Shown here piece by piece: positions 1-6,917 of a stretch of 11,592 nucleotides of DNA (position 1 is its first letter; every line of letters starts with the position of its first letter). Under the pieces are notes generated by a model. That model saw only the letters and a program-made list of their open reading frames with translations. It was not told where the DNA came from and searched no databases. The position numbers and the translations under genes are program-made. The DNA comes from JAZDLO01 sp043801935 (GTDB taxonomy: Bacteria; Actinomycetota; Thermoleophilia; RBG-16-64-13): assembly GCA_043801935.1 (NCBI GenBank), contig JAZDLO010000064.1, positions 1 through 11,592 on the forward strand. Direction: 5' to 3'.

Positions 1-287
1 CCCGAATTGTAGAGCGCGACCCGCACTTCCCCGCGGTAGCCGGCATCGATCAAACCCGGAGAGTTGACCACCATGATGCCGTGCCGGAAGGCGAGACCGG
101 AACGTGGTTGTACGAAGCCGGCCCAGCCGGAGGGTATGGCCAGAGCCAAGCCGGTACCCACATCGCGCCGCTCTCCCGCCGGAATGGCGACTTCTTCCAC
201 CGAGAACAGGTCGGCGCCCGCGTCGCCGGGATGGGCCCGCTGCGGCAACCGCGCCGCGGGATGCAGGAGCTTGATCGCTAGTTCCAC
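1..287 (-). CDS. dut: dUTP diphosphatase (dUTPase), 3' end cut by window edge
   Basis: Hydrolyses dUTP to dUMP and pyrophosphate, keeping uracil out of DNA and feeding dTMP synthesis; cytosolic, normally a homotrimer. I translated this by hand from the minus strand: 95 complete codons are present. Motif 1 (DAGADL, about residues 22-27), motif 2 (PRSG, 61-64) and motif 3 (GLIDAGYRGEV, 78-88, with the catalytic Asp at 81 and Tyr at 84) are all visible in the trimeric dUTPase order. Motifs 4 and 5 lie beyond the left edge. The start chosen is GTG at 285-287, because GAGG lies five bases upstream (293-296) and the protein then begins right at the usual VELAIKLL-type first strand. It is the last visible gene of the left block, 51 bases after dapL. 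Function is sure from the motifs; the exact start is likely. Confidence 0.9.
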   Translation of the reverse strand, partial: MELAIKLLHPAARLPQRAHPGDAGADLFSVEEVAIPAGERRDVGTGLALAIPSGWAGFVQPRSGLAFRHGIMVVNSPGLIDAGYRGEVRVALYNS

Positions 288-338
288 GAAGACCTCATCG
301 TCGGCGGTGGGGCGGCCCGGACAAGGAGCGCGGCAGTC

Positions 339-1502
339 TCACAGCCGGAGCGAGCGCTCGATGCGATCGACCGCCTCGGCTATGCGATCGTCGGGAGTGG
401 TGAGCGATAGCCGCACGAAGCCCTCGCCCGCCGGTCCGTAGCCGGAGCCCGGGGTGATCACCACCCCCGCCTGCTCCAGCACGTGCTCGCTGAAGCCGGC
501 CGAGGTGTACCCAGAGGGTACCGGGATCCACATGTAGATGGTCCCCTTGGGTTTGGGCACCTCCATCCCCACCGAGATCAGCGCCTCGGCCAGAAGGTCG
601 CGGCGGCGCCGGTAGATCTCGCACATCTGGTGGACGAAATCCCAGGGACCATTGAGAATGAAGGCAGCGGTGCGCTGCAGGGCGTCGAAAACGCCGGAGT
701 CCATGTTGGTCTTCAGCCGCCACAGGTGGGCCAGAATGTCGCGATCGCCGACGGCGAAACCGACACGCCAACCGGTCATGTTGAAGGGCTTGGAGAAACT
801 GAAGAACTCCACGCCCACGTCCTTCGCCCCGGGGACGCTCAGAAAGCTGGGGGCCACGTAGCCATCGTAGGTCAGCTCGGAGTAGGCGTTGTCGTGGATC
901 ACGGCCACCTCGTACTTCTTGGCGAAGGCAACCACGCGTTCGAAGAAGTCGTCTTCCACCACGGCGGCGGTGGGATTGTTGGGGTAGCCGATGAAGAGCA
1001 CCTTGGCCCGCCGGGCCTCGTCTTCGTCGATCTCGTCCAGATCGGGTAGAAAGCCCTTCTCCGGACGGAGACGCAGGTACCGGACCTCGGCCCCCACCAT
1101 TATGGAGCCGCCGGCATACACAGGGTATCCGGGGTCGGGCACCAGGGCCAGGTCGCCCGCGTCAAGCAGGGCCCAGCAGACGTGAGCCAGACCTTCTTTT
1201 GCGCCCAGCAGGGGAAAGAACTCCTTGGCCGGGTCGAGATCCACACCGAAACGACGTTTGTAGAACGAGGCTGCAGCCTCCCCGAACTCCGCCAGGCCCC
1301 AGTTGCTGGGATAGCGGTGATTGCGGGGGTCGGCCACCTGAAGCTGCATCTCTTCAACGATGTAGGCCGGGGTGGGCAGGTCGGGATCGCCGATGCCCAA
1401 GCTGATGACGTCCACCCCGCTCGCGCGCTTCTCAGAGATCTTTCGCTCCATCTCCGCGAAGAGATAGGGGGCCAGATCGTCCATCCGCCGGGAGAACCGC
1501 AC
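339..1502 (-). CDS. dapL: LL-diaminopimelate aminotransferase (PLP fold type I)
   Basis: Probably converts tetrahydrodipicolinate directly to LL-diaminopimelate with glutamate as amino donor, bypassing the acylated intermediates of the DapD/DapC/DapE route. It supplies lysine and peptidoglycan synthesis in the cytosol. From the GTG start the protein is 387 residues, the usual size. Visible aminotransferase class I/II landmarks are YPNNPT (about 173-178), the PLP-contacting Asp and Tyr in HDNAYSEL (204 and 207), the Schiff-base Lys in FSFSKPFNMTGWRVGF (about 238) and the substrate-carboxylate Arg in GFVRLSL (about 363). The open frame runs up to 1628, but GTG at 1500-1502 is preferred: a strong GAGGAGG sits five bases upstream, and the extra 42 residues would be a basic, unconserved stretch overlapping dapF. 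DapF, the next enzyme of the pathway, is immediately upstream, which favours DapL over a general aspartate or alanine aminotransferase; those remain possible from sequence alone. Confidence 0.85.
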   Translation of the reverse strand: MRFSRRMDDLAPYLFAEMERKISEKRASGVDVISLGIGDPDLPTPAYIVEEMQLQVADPRNHRYPSNWGLAEFGEAAASFYKRRFGVDLDPAKEFFPLLGAKEGLAHVCWALLDAGDLALVPDPGYPVYAGGSIMVGAEVRYLRLRPEKGFLPDLDEIDEDEARRAKVLFIGYPNNPTAAVVEDDFFERVVAFAKKYEVAVIHDNAYSELTYDGYVAPSFLSVPGAKDVGVEFFSFSKPFNMTGWRVGFAVGDRDILAHLWRLKTNMDSGVFDALQRTAAFILNGPWDFVHQMCEIYRRRRDLLAEALISVGMEVPKPKGTIYMWIPVPSGYTSAGFSEHVLEQAGVVITPGSGYGPAGEGFVRLSLTTPDDRIAEAVDRIERSLRL

Positions 1503-1507
1503 GTTCG

Positions 1508-1514
1508 CCTCCTC
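1508..1514 (-). promoter_or_regulatory. Ribosome binding site of dapL
   Basis: The minus strand reads GAGGAGG followed by five bases (cgaac) and GTG. This near-perfect Shine-Dalgarno sequence lies inside the 17-base gap after the dapF stop and decides the dapL start in favour of GTG at 1502 rather than the longer open frame. Confidence 0.8.
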
Positions 1515-1519
1515 GTTCG

Positions 1520-2509
1520 TCAGTTGCCGGGGGGCGCCGGCCAGCCCAGCCGGCGCAGCAGGTCGCCGGAGAGAGTGCAGGAGAAGACCTCTTCGGCGGG
1601 ACCGGTCATGAAGATCCGTGGGCCCCACTTTCGGTCGCCGCCATAGGCGCCGCGTCCGCCCCCGCCACTACCATGAGCGCCAACGTCATCGCGGGCGCCG
1701 TCCGCCACCTCGATGGTCAGATCGCCGCCCAGCAGGTGCACCAACACCGGAGTCGCAGCCAAGCCCAGCCGTACACAGGCCGCTCCGACCGCGGTAGCCC
1801 CGGTCCCACAGGCCTGGGTCTCCCCCACGCCGCGCTCCCACACGCGCATGCGCACGGACCCGTCGGCCTCGACGCGCACGAACTCCACGTTCACGCGGTT
1901 GGGGAAGAGCGGGTGATGTTCGATGATAGGGCCCACGTGGGCCACGTCGAACGTGGCCGGGTCCTCTACCTGGATGACGCAGTGGGGATTACCCACGTCG
2001 ACGAAGGTGAACTGGTAGCTGCGGCCGCCGGCCTCCAGGGTGGCATCGACGACGTCGTCGCCAGGCGATACGCCGACCAGGCCGCTGTCGACCGATCCGT
2101 CGCCCGACCATTCCCAATCGATGTTGGCGCTGATGAACCGCGCTCGACCCATGTCCACTCGGACCGTGCCGTCGTCGAGGAGGCGCGGTTTGATCGGCCC
2201 GGCCAGGGTCTCCACGATGAACTCTGGCTCGACCGCGGCGCCCGAACGGGCCAGAAAACGGGCGAAAATGCGGATGCCGTTGCCGCACATCTCCGGTTCG
2301 CCGCCGTCGGGATTGAAGACCCGCATCCGCGCTACCGCTCCCGCGACATCACCGGTGGGTCGTCCATGGAGCAATATGCCGTCGGCCCCTACCCCCAGGT
2401 GGCGATCGCACAGCACACCTATGGCTTCGGCGGTGAGGGGAGCCGGTAGGGCCGACTCCTCGATGATGAGGTAGTCGTTGCCCAATCCTTGCCACTTGGC
2501 CAGCTTCAT
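1520..2509 (-). CDS. dapF: Diaminopimelate epimerase with a glycine-rich insertion
   Basis: Cofactor-independent epimerase turning LL-diaminopimelate into meso-diaminopimelate, the precursor of lysine and of DAP-type peptidoglycan. The two catalytic cysteines are visible: Cys75 in EPEMCGNGIRIF and Cys234 in ETQACGTGAT. Other family hallmarks are KWQGLGNDYL at the N terminus, LGVGADGIL (38-46), FVDVGNPHCV (169-178) and the final MTGPAEEVF (301-309). At 329 residues it is about 40-50 longer than typical. Most of the excess is a Gly/Arg/Asp-rich low-complexity insertion at roughly residues 269-297, between the strand LTIEV and GPRIFMTGP, probably a surface loop. The ATG overlaps the miaA stop as ATGA (four bases), suggesting translational coupling; no good Shine-Dalgarno is seen. 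The downstream neighbour dapL supplies its substrate. Confidence 0.97.
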   Translation of the reverse strand: MKLAKWQGLGNDYLIIEESALPAPLTAEAIGVLCDRHLGVGADGILLHGRPTGDVAGAVARMRVFNPDGGEPEMCGNGIRIFARFLARSGAAVEPEFIVETLAGPIKPRLLDDGTVRVDMGRARFISANIDWEWSGDGSVDSGLVGVSPGDDVVDATLEAGGRSYQFTFVDVGNPHCVIQVEDPATFDVAHVGPIIEHHPLFPNRVNVEFVRVEADGSVRMRVWERGVGETQACGTGATAVGAACVRLGLAATPVLVHLLGGDLTIEVADGARDDVGAHGSGGGGRGAYGGDRKWGPRIFMTGPAEEVFSCTLSGDLLRRLGWPAPPGN

Positions 2510-3726
2510 GGGTGGTGAGGCCCCTTCGTGTGTGCGCCCGACAGTGCGAGCGCCAGGACTTCCGCCGCGACTTCTGCCGGGCTTCGCTCGTGGGCATCAA
2601 TGATAACAGCGTCCTCAAGCTTCCGCAGCCATGTGATTTGGCGGCGCGCATAGCGGCGGGTCGCCGCAGCCACCTGGGCTACGGTCTCTTCGCGAGTCTG
2701 CTGCCCGTCCAAGTAGCGGCAGATGTCCGGATAGCCGATGGCGCTGCGGATCCCCCCCCTTCCCGGCCGGGATCCCTCTGCCCCGCGCTCCCGCCGGAAA
2801 CGCCTCACCTCTTCCACCGCGCCCTCCTCGACGATACGCGCGGCCCGGGCGTCGATGCGTCGGTACAACTCCTCTCGTTGGGCGACCAGACCCACCACCA
2901 GCGTGGGGTGATAGTAGGCGGGCGCCCACAGATCGCTGCGCCCGGACCACGCCGCTCCCGACAGCGTGACGACCTCCAGCGCGCGCACCACCCGGCGGAT
3001 ATTCCGGGCGTCGATAGCGTCGGCGGCCCGCGGATCGACACGGGCGAGTTCGGCGTGCAGGGCCGCCGGTCCTTCCGCGGCCGCGCGGGCTTCCAGCCGC
3101 GCGCGCAGCTCCGGGTCGCCACCTTCGGCCACCGCCAGAGGGGCCAGCGCCGCTCTCATGTACAGACCGGTGCCGCCCACCAGCAGCGCCCACCCCTGAG
3201 AGGCAAGACCCTCGGCGATCAACGGCCGGGCAACATGTGCATATTCGACGGCCGAGAACTCGAGGCTCGGGTCCACAAGACCCACCAGCGCGTGCGCCAC
3301 CCCCCGTACCTCCTCGGCCCTCGGTTGGTTCGTGAGCACGGGGAATCCCCGATACACCTGCATGGAGTCGCACGAGATGACGCGCCCTGTGCACCGCGAT
3401 GTCGATCCCGCCCCGGAGAGCCCCGCCGATCGGTCCGCCAAGAGCCGCGCAAGTTCCACACCGACAGCAGTCTTGCCCACAGCAGTGGGCCCCAAAAGCC
3501 CTATGACCACCCCTGGGCCGGTTGCGTCCTCGCCGTAAATGATGCGGGCGCCGTCGGCGGTGCGGACCCCATCGCTGATGCGGGCGCCGTCGGCGACGCC
3601 TTCGTAGGCACGGGCGCCGCGCACACCTTCGTGGGCACTGGCGCCGTCGGCGACGCCGTCGTGGGCACTGGCGCCGCGCACGCCGACACCTTCGCCGGCG
3701 TTTCCTCCTGTGGGGGTGCCGCTCAC
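2506..3726 (-). CDS. miaA: tRNA dimethylallyltransferase with repetitive N-terminal extension
   Basis: Transfers a dimethylallyl group from DMAPP to N6 of A37 in tRNAs reading UNN codons, giving i6A, the substrate of MiaB encoded just upstream. The core begins near residue 73: P-loop GPTAVGKT (79-86), DSMQVYRG (120-127), GGTGLYMRA, RRVVRALEV, SAIGYPDICRYLDG and the C-terminal RRYARRQITWLRK. The protein is 406 residues against about 300-320 for the family. The excess is a roughly 70-residue N-terminal extension made largely of imperfect 9- to 12-residue repeats, and a low-complexity insertion at about 98-115 between the P-loop helix and DSMQVY. Start: GTG at 3724-3726 overlaps the miaB stop as GTGA, favouring coupled initiation and translation of the extension. 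A later in-frame start, for example the GTG near residue 73-74, would give a normal-length enzyme and cannot be excluded. Its own stop overlaps the dapF start. Confidence 0.95.
   Translation of the reverse strand: MSGTPTGGNAGEGVGVRGASAHDGVADGASAHEGVRGARAYEGVADGARISDGVRTADGARIIYGEDATGPGVVIGLLGPTAVGKTAVGVELARLLADRSAGLSGAGSTSRCTGRVISCDSMQVYRGFPVLTNQPRAEEVRGVAHALVGLVDPSLEFSAVEYAHVARPLIAEGLASQGWALLVGGTGLYMRAALAPLAVAEGGDPELRARLEARAAAEGPAALHAELARVDPRAADAIDARNIRRVVRALEVVTLSGAAWSGRSDLWAPAYYHPTLVVGLVAQREELYRRIDARAARIVEEGAVEEVRRFRRERGAEGSRPGRGGIRSAIGYPDICRYLDGQQTREETVAQVAAATRRYARRQITWLRKLEDAVIIDAHERSPAEVAAEVLALALSGAHTKGPHHP
3523..3675 (-). repeat. In-frame imperfect tandem repeat in the 5' end of miaA
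   Basis: On the plus strand a 16-base sequence beginning GTGGGCACTGGCGCCG occurs exactly at 3631 and 3661, with a diverged copy near 3604. A 19-base copy beginning GATGCGGGCGCCG occurs at 3541 and 3577. Spacings are 27, 30 and 36 bases, all multiples of three, so the miaA frame is kept. Translated units (MiaA residues 18-68) are GASAHDGVAD, GASAHEGVR, GARAYEGVAD, GARISDGVRTAD and GARIIYGEDA. It looks like replication-slippage expansion of a coding repeat; a function is not evident. Confidence 0.85.
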
Positions 3727-5042
3727 CGTGCCTGGCGACCGCGGAAGCTGGTCGAGGTCGCCTCGAGAAGCTCCACCATGACCAGATCTCCCGGGGCCGC
3801 GGCCGACCGGAAGTTCACGGGTTTGTGGCCGCGCGTGCGCCCCATGATCTCCCCGCTCCTCTGGCGGCTGGCCCGCTCCACCATGACCTCGACTGTCCGG
3901 CCGACGAGGGCTTCCTTCCGCTCCCGCCCCAGCCTCTGGACCAGTCCCACCAGCCTTCTCATCCGCTGTTCTGCCACTTGGGGGTCCGCTCTGCCCGGGA
4001 GTCGAGCGGCCTCGGTCTGCCGGCGGGGCGAGTAGATGAAGGTGTAGGCTCCGTCAAACCCACATTCCTCCACCAGTGAGAGGGTATCGGCGAAGTCCGC
4101 TTCTGTCTCACCCGGGAAGCCGACGATGAGGTCGGTGGTCAAGGCCAGCCCCGAGACGCCGTCCCGCAGGCGGCGAACAAGGTCGAGGTAGCTCCGGCGG
4201 TCGTAGCCGCGGCGCATGGCGGCGAGGATCCGGTCGCTTCCGGACTGCACGGGCAGGTGTAGGTGCTCACACACCTGATTGGGCCGGGCCATCACGTCGA
4301 TCAACGCGTCGGACACATCTTTGGGATGGGAGGTCATGAAGCGGATCCGCTCCACTCCAGGTACAGAGCAGGATTTCTCGAGAAGCTCGGCAAACGTCTC
4401 CCGCCCTGAGAACACCGGCTCCTTACCGTACGCATTGACGTTCTGCCCCAGAAGAGTCACCTGCCGCACGCCGCCGGCCGTCAACCGGGCCACCTCGGCC
4501 AGGATGTCGGCCGCGGGACGCGAGGCCTCGGGCCCGCGCACGTGGGGCACGATGCAATAGGAGCAGAAATTACTGCAACCGGCCACGATCTGGACCCAAG
4601 CGGCGGGCCCGGAAACCCGGGTGCGAGGCAGATCCGCGCTCCAGAGGCTGGTGGTCTCGTGGAAGGCGCCCACTGGTCCCCCTGAGGCCCGCCGCCGGTC
4701 CAGCAGCGCAGGCAGTTCATGCAGGCTCTGCGGACCGATCAGCACGTCGACGAACGGGAAATCGGCCAGGAATCCCTCACGCCGGCTCTGGGCCAGACAA
4801 CCCGCCACCACCACCAGCTTGGCGTCATCTTCCTTCTTGAGGCGGGCTGCCAGCCCCAGATGCCCGGCAAGACGGGTATCGGCTTTTTCGCGGATGGAGC
4901 ACGTGTTGTATACCAGCAGCCCGGCGTCCTCGGGCGACGCTGCCCGGGCCAGGCCCATCTCCTCGAGAAGGCCGGCTATGCGCTCGGAGTCGTGGTCGTT
5001 CATCTGACAGCCGAACGAGCGCAGGTAGTATGTCCGTGGCAT
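3723..5042 (-). CDS. miaB: tRNA-2-methylthio-N6-dimethylallyladenosine synthase (radical SAM methylthiotransferase)
   Basis: Adds a methylthio group to C2 of i6A37 in tRNA, giving ms2i6A and improving codon-anticodon pairing; uses SAM and two 4Fe-4S clusters. Domains in order: an N-terminal UPF0004 domain with cluster ligands Cys12 (RSFGCQMND), Cys48 (NTCSIREKA) and Cys82 (VAGCLAQ); a radical SAM barrel with C-x3-C-x2-C (Cys156, 160, 163 in GCSNFCSYCIVPHVRG); and a C-terminal TRAM RNA-binding domain (from about VGRTVEVMVE). The CSIREKA and IVPHVRG signatures point to MiaB rather than RimO or MtaB. The open frame extends to 5159, but ATG at 5042 is chosen: the protein then starts at MPRTYYLRSFGC as in the family, is 439 residues (normal) and does not overlap rny. 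Its Shine-Dalgarno is weak, so coupling to rny translation 14 bases upstream is likely. It runs into miaA with a 4-base overlap. Confidence 0.97.
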   Translation of the reverse strand: MPRTYYLRSFGCQMNDHDSERIAGLLEEMGLARAASPEDAGLLVYNTCSIREKADTRLAGHLGLAARLKKEDDAKLVVVAGCLAQSRREGFLADFPFVDVLIGPQSLHELPALLDRRRASGGPVGAFHETTSLWSADLPRTRVSGPAAWVQIVAGCSNFCSYCIVPHVRGPEASRPAADILAEVARLTAGGVRQVTLLGQNVNAYGKEPVFSGRETFAELLEKSCSVPGVERIRFMTSHPKDVSDALIDVMARPNQVCEHLHLPVQSGSDRILAAMRRGYDRRSYLDLVRRLRDGVSGLALTTDLIVGFPGETEADFADTLSLVEECGFDGAYTFIYSPRRQTEAARLPGRADPQVAEQRMRRLVGLVQRLGRERKEALVGRTVEVMVERASRQRSGEIMGRTRGHKPVNFRSAAAPGDLVMVELLEATSTSFRGRQAR

Positions 5043-5056
5043 CGGCCGGGCCGTTT

Positions 5057-6595
5057 CTACTTGGCGTACTCCACGGTGCGGCTCTCCCGGATGACCGTCA
5101 CTCGGATAGTTCCGGGATAGTCGAGCTCCTGCTCGATCTCTTTGGCGATCTCGCGGCAAAGGAGGCTGGCGGCCTGGTCGTCGACCTGTTCCGGCTTGAC
5201 CAGCACCCTGATCTCACGACCGGCCTGGATGGCATAGCATTTCTCCACCCCGGCTTTGCTCTCGGCGATGCGCTCCAGGGATTCCAGCCGCTTGATGTAG
5301 GTCTCAAGCGTCTCCCGGCGTGCTCCCGGGCGGGCGCCGCTGACGGCGTCGCCCGCGGCCACGAGAACGGCTTCTACCGTGGTGGGCTCGGTCTCGTTGT
5401 GATGGGCCTCGATGACGTGAGCCACGGCATCGGACTCCCCGTAGCGGCGGGCCAGGTTGCCCCCGATCATCGCGTGGGAACCCTCGACCTCATGGTCAAC
5501 GGCCTTGCCGAGGTCGTGCAACAGTCCCGCCCGTTTAGCCAGCTTGGCGTTGACACCGAGCTCGTTGGCCATAAGTCCGGCGAGGTGCGCCACTTCCAAC
5601 GAATGCACGAGCACGTTCTGACCGTAGCTGGTGCGGAATTTGAGGCGGCCGAGAAGCCTGAGCAGCTCGGGGGCCACCCCGTGCACGTTGGCATCCAACA
5701 CCGCCTGCTCTCCCGCGTCCTGGATCTCTCTGTCAACGTCTTCTCGAGCCTTAGAGTACATCTCCTCGATCTTGGCCGGGTGGATGCGACCGTCGGCCAC
5801 AAGCTTAGACAGCGTCAAGCGGGCAATCTCGCGCCGGACCGTGTCGAAACCAGAGAGCACCACCGCTTCTGGAGTGTCGTCGATGATGAAATCGATGCCG
5901 GTGAGGTTCTCCAGGGTACGGATGTTGCGACCCTCGCGGCCGATGATACGGCCCTTCATGTCGTCGGACGGCAGCGGGACCACGGAAACGGTGGTTTCGG
6001 CCACATGGCTGGAGGCCGTACGTTGTATGCACACCGACAAGATGTCCTTGGCCCGGCGGTCGCCCTCGTGACGAGCCTCCTCTTCGATGGTCCGCACCAT
6101 CTTGGCCATGTCGTGTCTGACCTCGTCCTCGGTGCGCTTGAGAATCACTTCCGCCGCTTGATCTCTCGTCAGCCCGGAGATCTCTTCCAACTGGCGCTGT
6201 TGCTCAACTCGGGCATCCTCAGCTTCTTCGATGACCTTACGATAGTGCCCCTCCCGATCGGTGACAGACTGCTCGCGCCGGGCTAGGTCCTTCTGCAGCT
6301 CGTCCAGGGCTTCTTCCCGGTTGAGAAGACGATTCTCCAGTTGCGTAACCTCTTGGCGCCGTTCCTTGGTCTCGGTCTCGACTTGCGTACGCAGTTGATG
6401 AAGCTCGTCCTTGACCTCGACTCGCGCTTCTCGCTGGAGAGCCTCGGCCTGGCGCTCCGCATCCTGGACGATCTTCCCAGCAGCCTGCTCCGCCGAAGCA
6501 ATCTTCGCCTCGCCCAAGTATTTGCGGGCAAAAAAGCCGGCCGCGGCGCATACTATCGCCACTACCAGCACAACCACGATCCATACGATGATCAT
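5057..6595 (-). CDS. rny: Ribonuclease Y (membrane-anchored HD-domain endoribonuclease)
   Basis: Single-strand-specific endoribonuclease that starts decay of many mRNAs and anchors the RNA degradosome at the membrane. The 512-residue protein has the full family layout: an N-terminal transmembrane helix (about 3-22), a long charged coiled coil (about 28-200, rich in E, R, K and Q), a KH RNA-binding domain with its GREG loop in RIIGREGRNIR (about 216-226), and an HD hydrolase domain with HSLEVAHLAG (331-340) and the metal-binding HD pair at 360-361 (LLHDLGKAVDHE). The ATG is preceded by GGTGG (6600-6604) four bases upstream. It is the first gene after a 394-base non-coding gap containing a promoter, a structured RNA and a terminator, so it is probably controlled at the level of its leader. 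miaB follows after 14 bases and is presumably co-transcribed. Confidence 0.98.
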   Translation of the reverse strand: MIIVWIVVVLVVAIVCAAAGFFARKYLGEAKIASAEQAAGKIVQDAERQAEALQREARVEVKDELHQLRTQVETETKERRQEVTQLENRLLNREEALDELQKDLARREQSVTDREGHYRKVIEEAEDARVEQQRQLEEISGLTRDQAAEVILKRTEDEVRHDMAKMVRTIEEEARHEGDRRAKDILSVCIQRTASSHVAETTVSVVPLPSDDMKGRIIGREGRNIRTLENLTGIDFIIDDTPEAVVLSGFDTVRREIARLTLSKLVADGRIHPAKIEEMYSKAREDVDREIQDAGEQAVLDANVHGVAPELLRLLGRLKFRTSYGQNVLVHSLEVAHLAGLMANELGVNAKLAKRAGLLHDLGKAVDHEVEGSHAMIGGNLARRYGESDAVAHVIEAHHNETEPTTVEAVLVAAGDAVSGARPGARRETLETYIKRLESLERIAESKAGVEKCYAIQAGREIRVLVKPEQVDDQAASLLCREIAKEIEQELDYPGTIRVTVIRESRTVEYAK

Positions 6596-6674
6596 ATGTC
6601 CACCATCCCACTCGCGCGCGTCACCGCGGCCTGTTCCGGTCAGGTGTGCGAGGATCGCGCGATCGGCGGGAACG

Positions 6675-6701
6675 AAAAACAGCCGAGCATATGCCCGGCC
6701 G
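6675..6701 (-). terminator. Rho-independent terminator upstream of rny
   Basis: On the minus strand, arm CGGCCGGGC (6701-6693), loop ATAT (6692-6689) and arm GCTCGGCTG (6688-6680) pair over nine base pairs with two G-U wobbles, followed directly by TTTTT (6679-6675). On the plus strand the two wobbles become A-C mismatches, so the element is oriented toward rny. It lies 80 bases before the rny ATG, downstream of the promoter at 6918-6947, so it would end a transcript of about 235 bases or act as an attenuator of rny. Confidence 0.8.
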
Positions 6702-6753
6702 AAGACTGCCTAATCCCTACCTTGCCCTAACGAGAGGCAGACCGTACCAAGGC

Positions 6754-6778
6754 GGCTACCGCGACCCTCGCGGCAGCC
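6754..6778 (-). other. 11-bp apical hairpin of the rny leader RNA
   Basis: GGCTGCCGCGA, loop GGG, TCGCGGTAGCC on the minus strand: eleven pairs with a single G-U. The same position is an A-C mismatch on the plus strand, agreeing with an RNA made from the minus strand. No T-run follows it, so it is not itself a terminator. Confidence 0.7.
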
Positions 6779-6917
6779 TCCGCACGGATATATCCCCTAC
6801 TGTCTAAGTCTTCGGCTCTCGCATTCCTGCGCCAGATACGCCGACTTACAGTGCCATCTATATTCAAAAAGCAAGGTCGCGTACTACCGTCGTCGACCGA
6901 TCATCACACACCCATGC

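Larger units (their letters stand above)
6675..6911 (-). ncRNA. Structured leader RNA / candidate attenuator or small RNA of unknown family
   Basis: The RNA predicted from the promoter (start near 6911) to the terminator (6675) is about 235 bases. It contains a perfect 10-bp long-range helix, GCCGAAGACT (6816-6807) with AGTCTTCGGC (6707-6698), extendable outward by ATGC/GCAT (6824-6821 with 6694-6691) across a small internal loop. Inside it, AGGGG/CCTCT (6798-6794 with 6737-6733), CCGTGC/GTACGG (6787-6782 with 6747-6742) and an 11-bp hairpin with a GGG loop (6778-6768 with 6764-6754) stack into a rod with an asymmetric bubble. The 3' strand of the long helix shares 6698-6701 with the terminator 5' arm, so the two structures exclude each other. 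I recognise no riboswitch or T-box consensus. Alternatives are a 6S-like RNA starting closer in, or an autoregulatory RNase Y leader. Folding was done by eye. Confidence 0.55.

Noticed and set aside
2512..4035. Long plus-strand open frame of 507 codons opposite miaA and miaB
   Set aside because: It lies fully antisense to two well-recognised enzymes, shows no recognisable motif, and is His/Arg/Pro-rich, as expected for the complement of GC-rich codons.
5030..6286. Plus-strand open frame of 418 codons opposite rny
   Set aside because: Antisense shadow of RNase Y: the real protein has TM, coiled coil, KH and HD domains in the minus frame, while the plus frame has no recognisable domain.
6754..6778. 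T-box-like reading of the apical GGG-loop hairpin
   Set aside because: The sequence is a simple perfect hairpin; the conserved T-box antiterminator bulge sequence and specifier-loop features are absent, and rny is not a usual T-box target.
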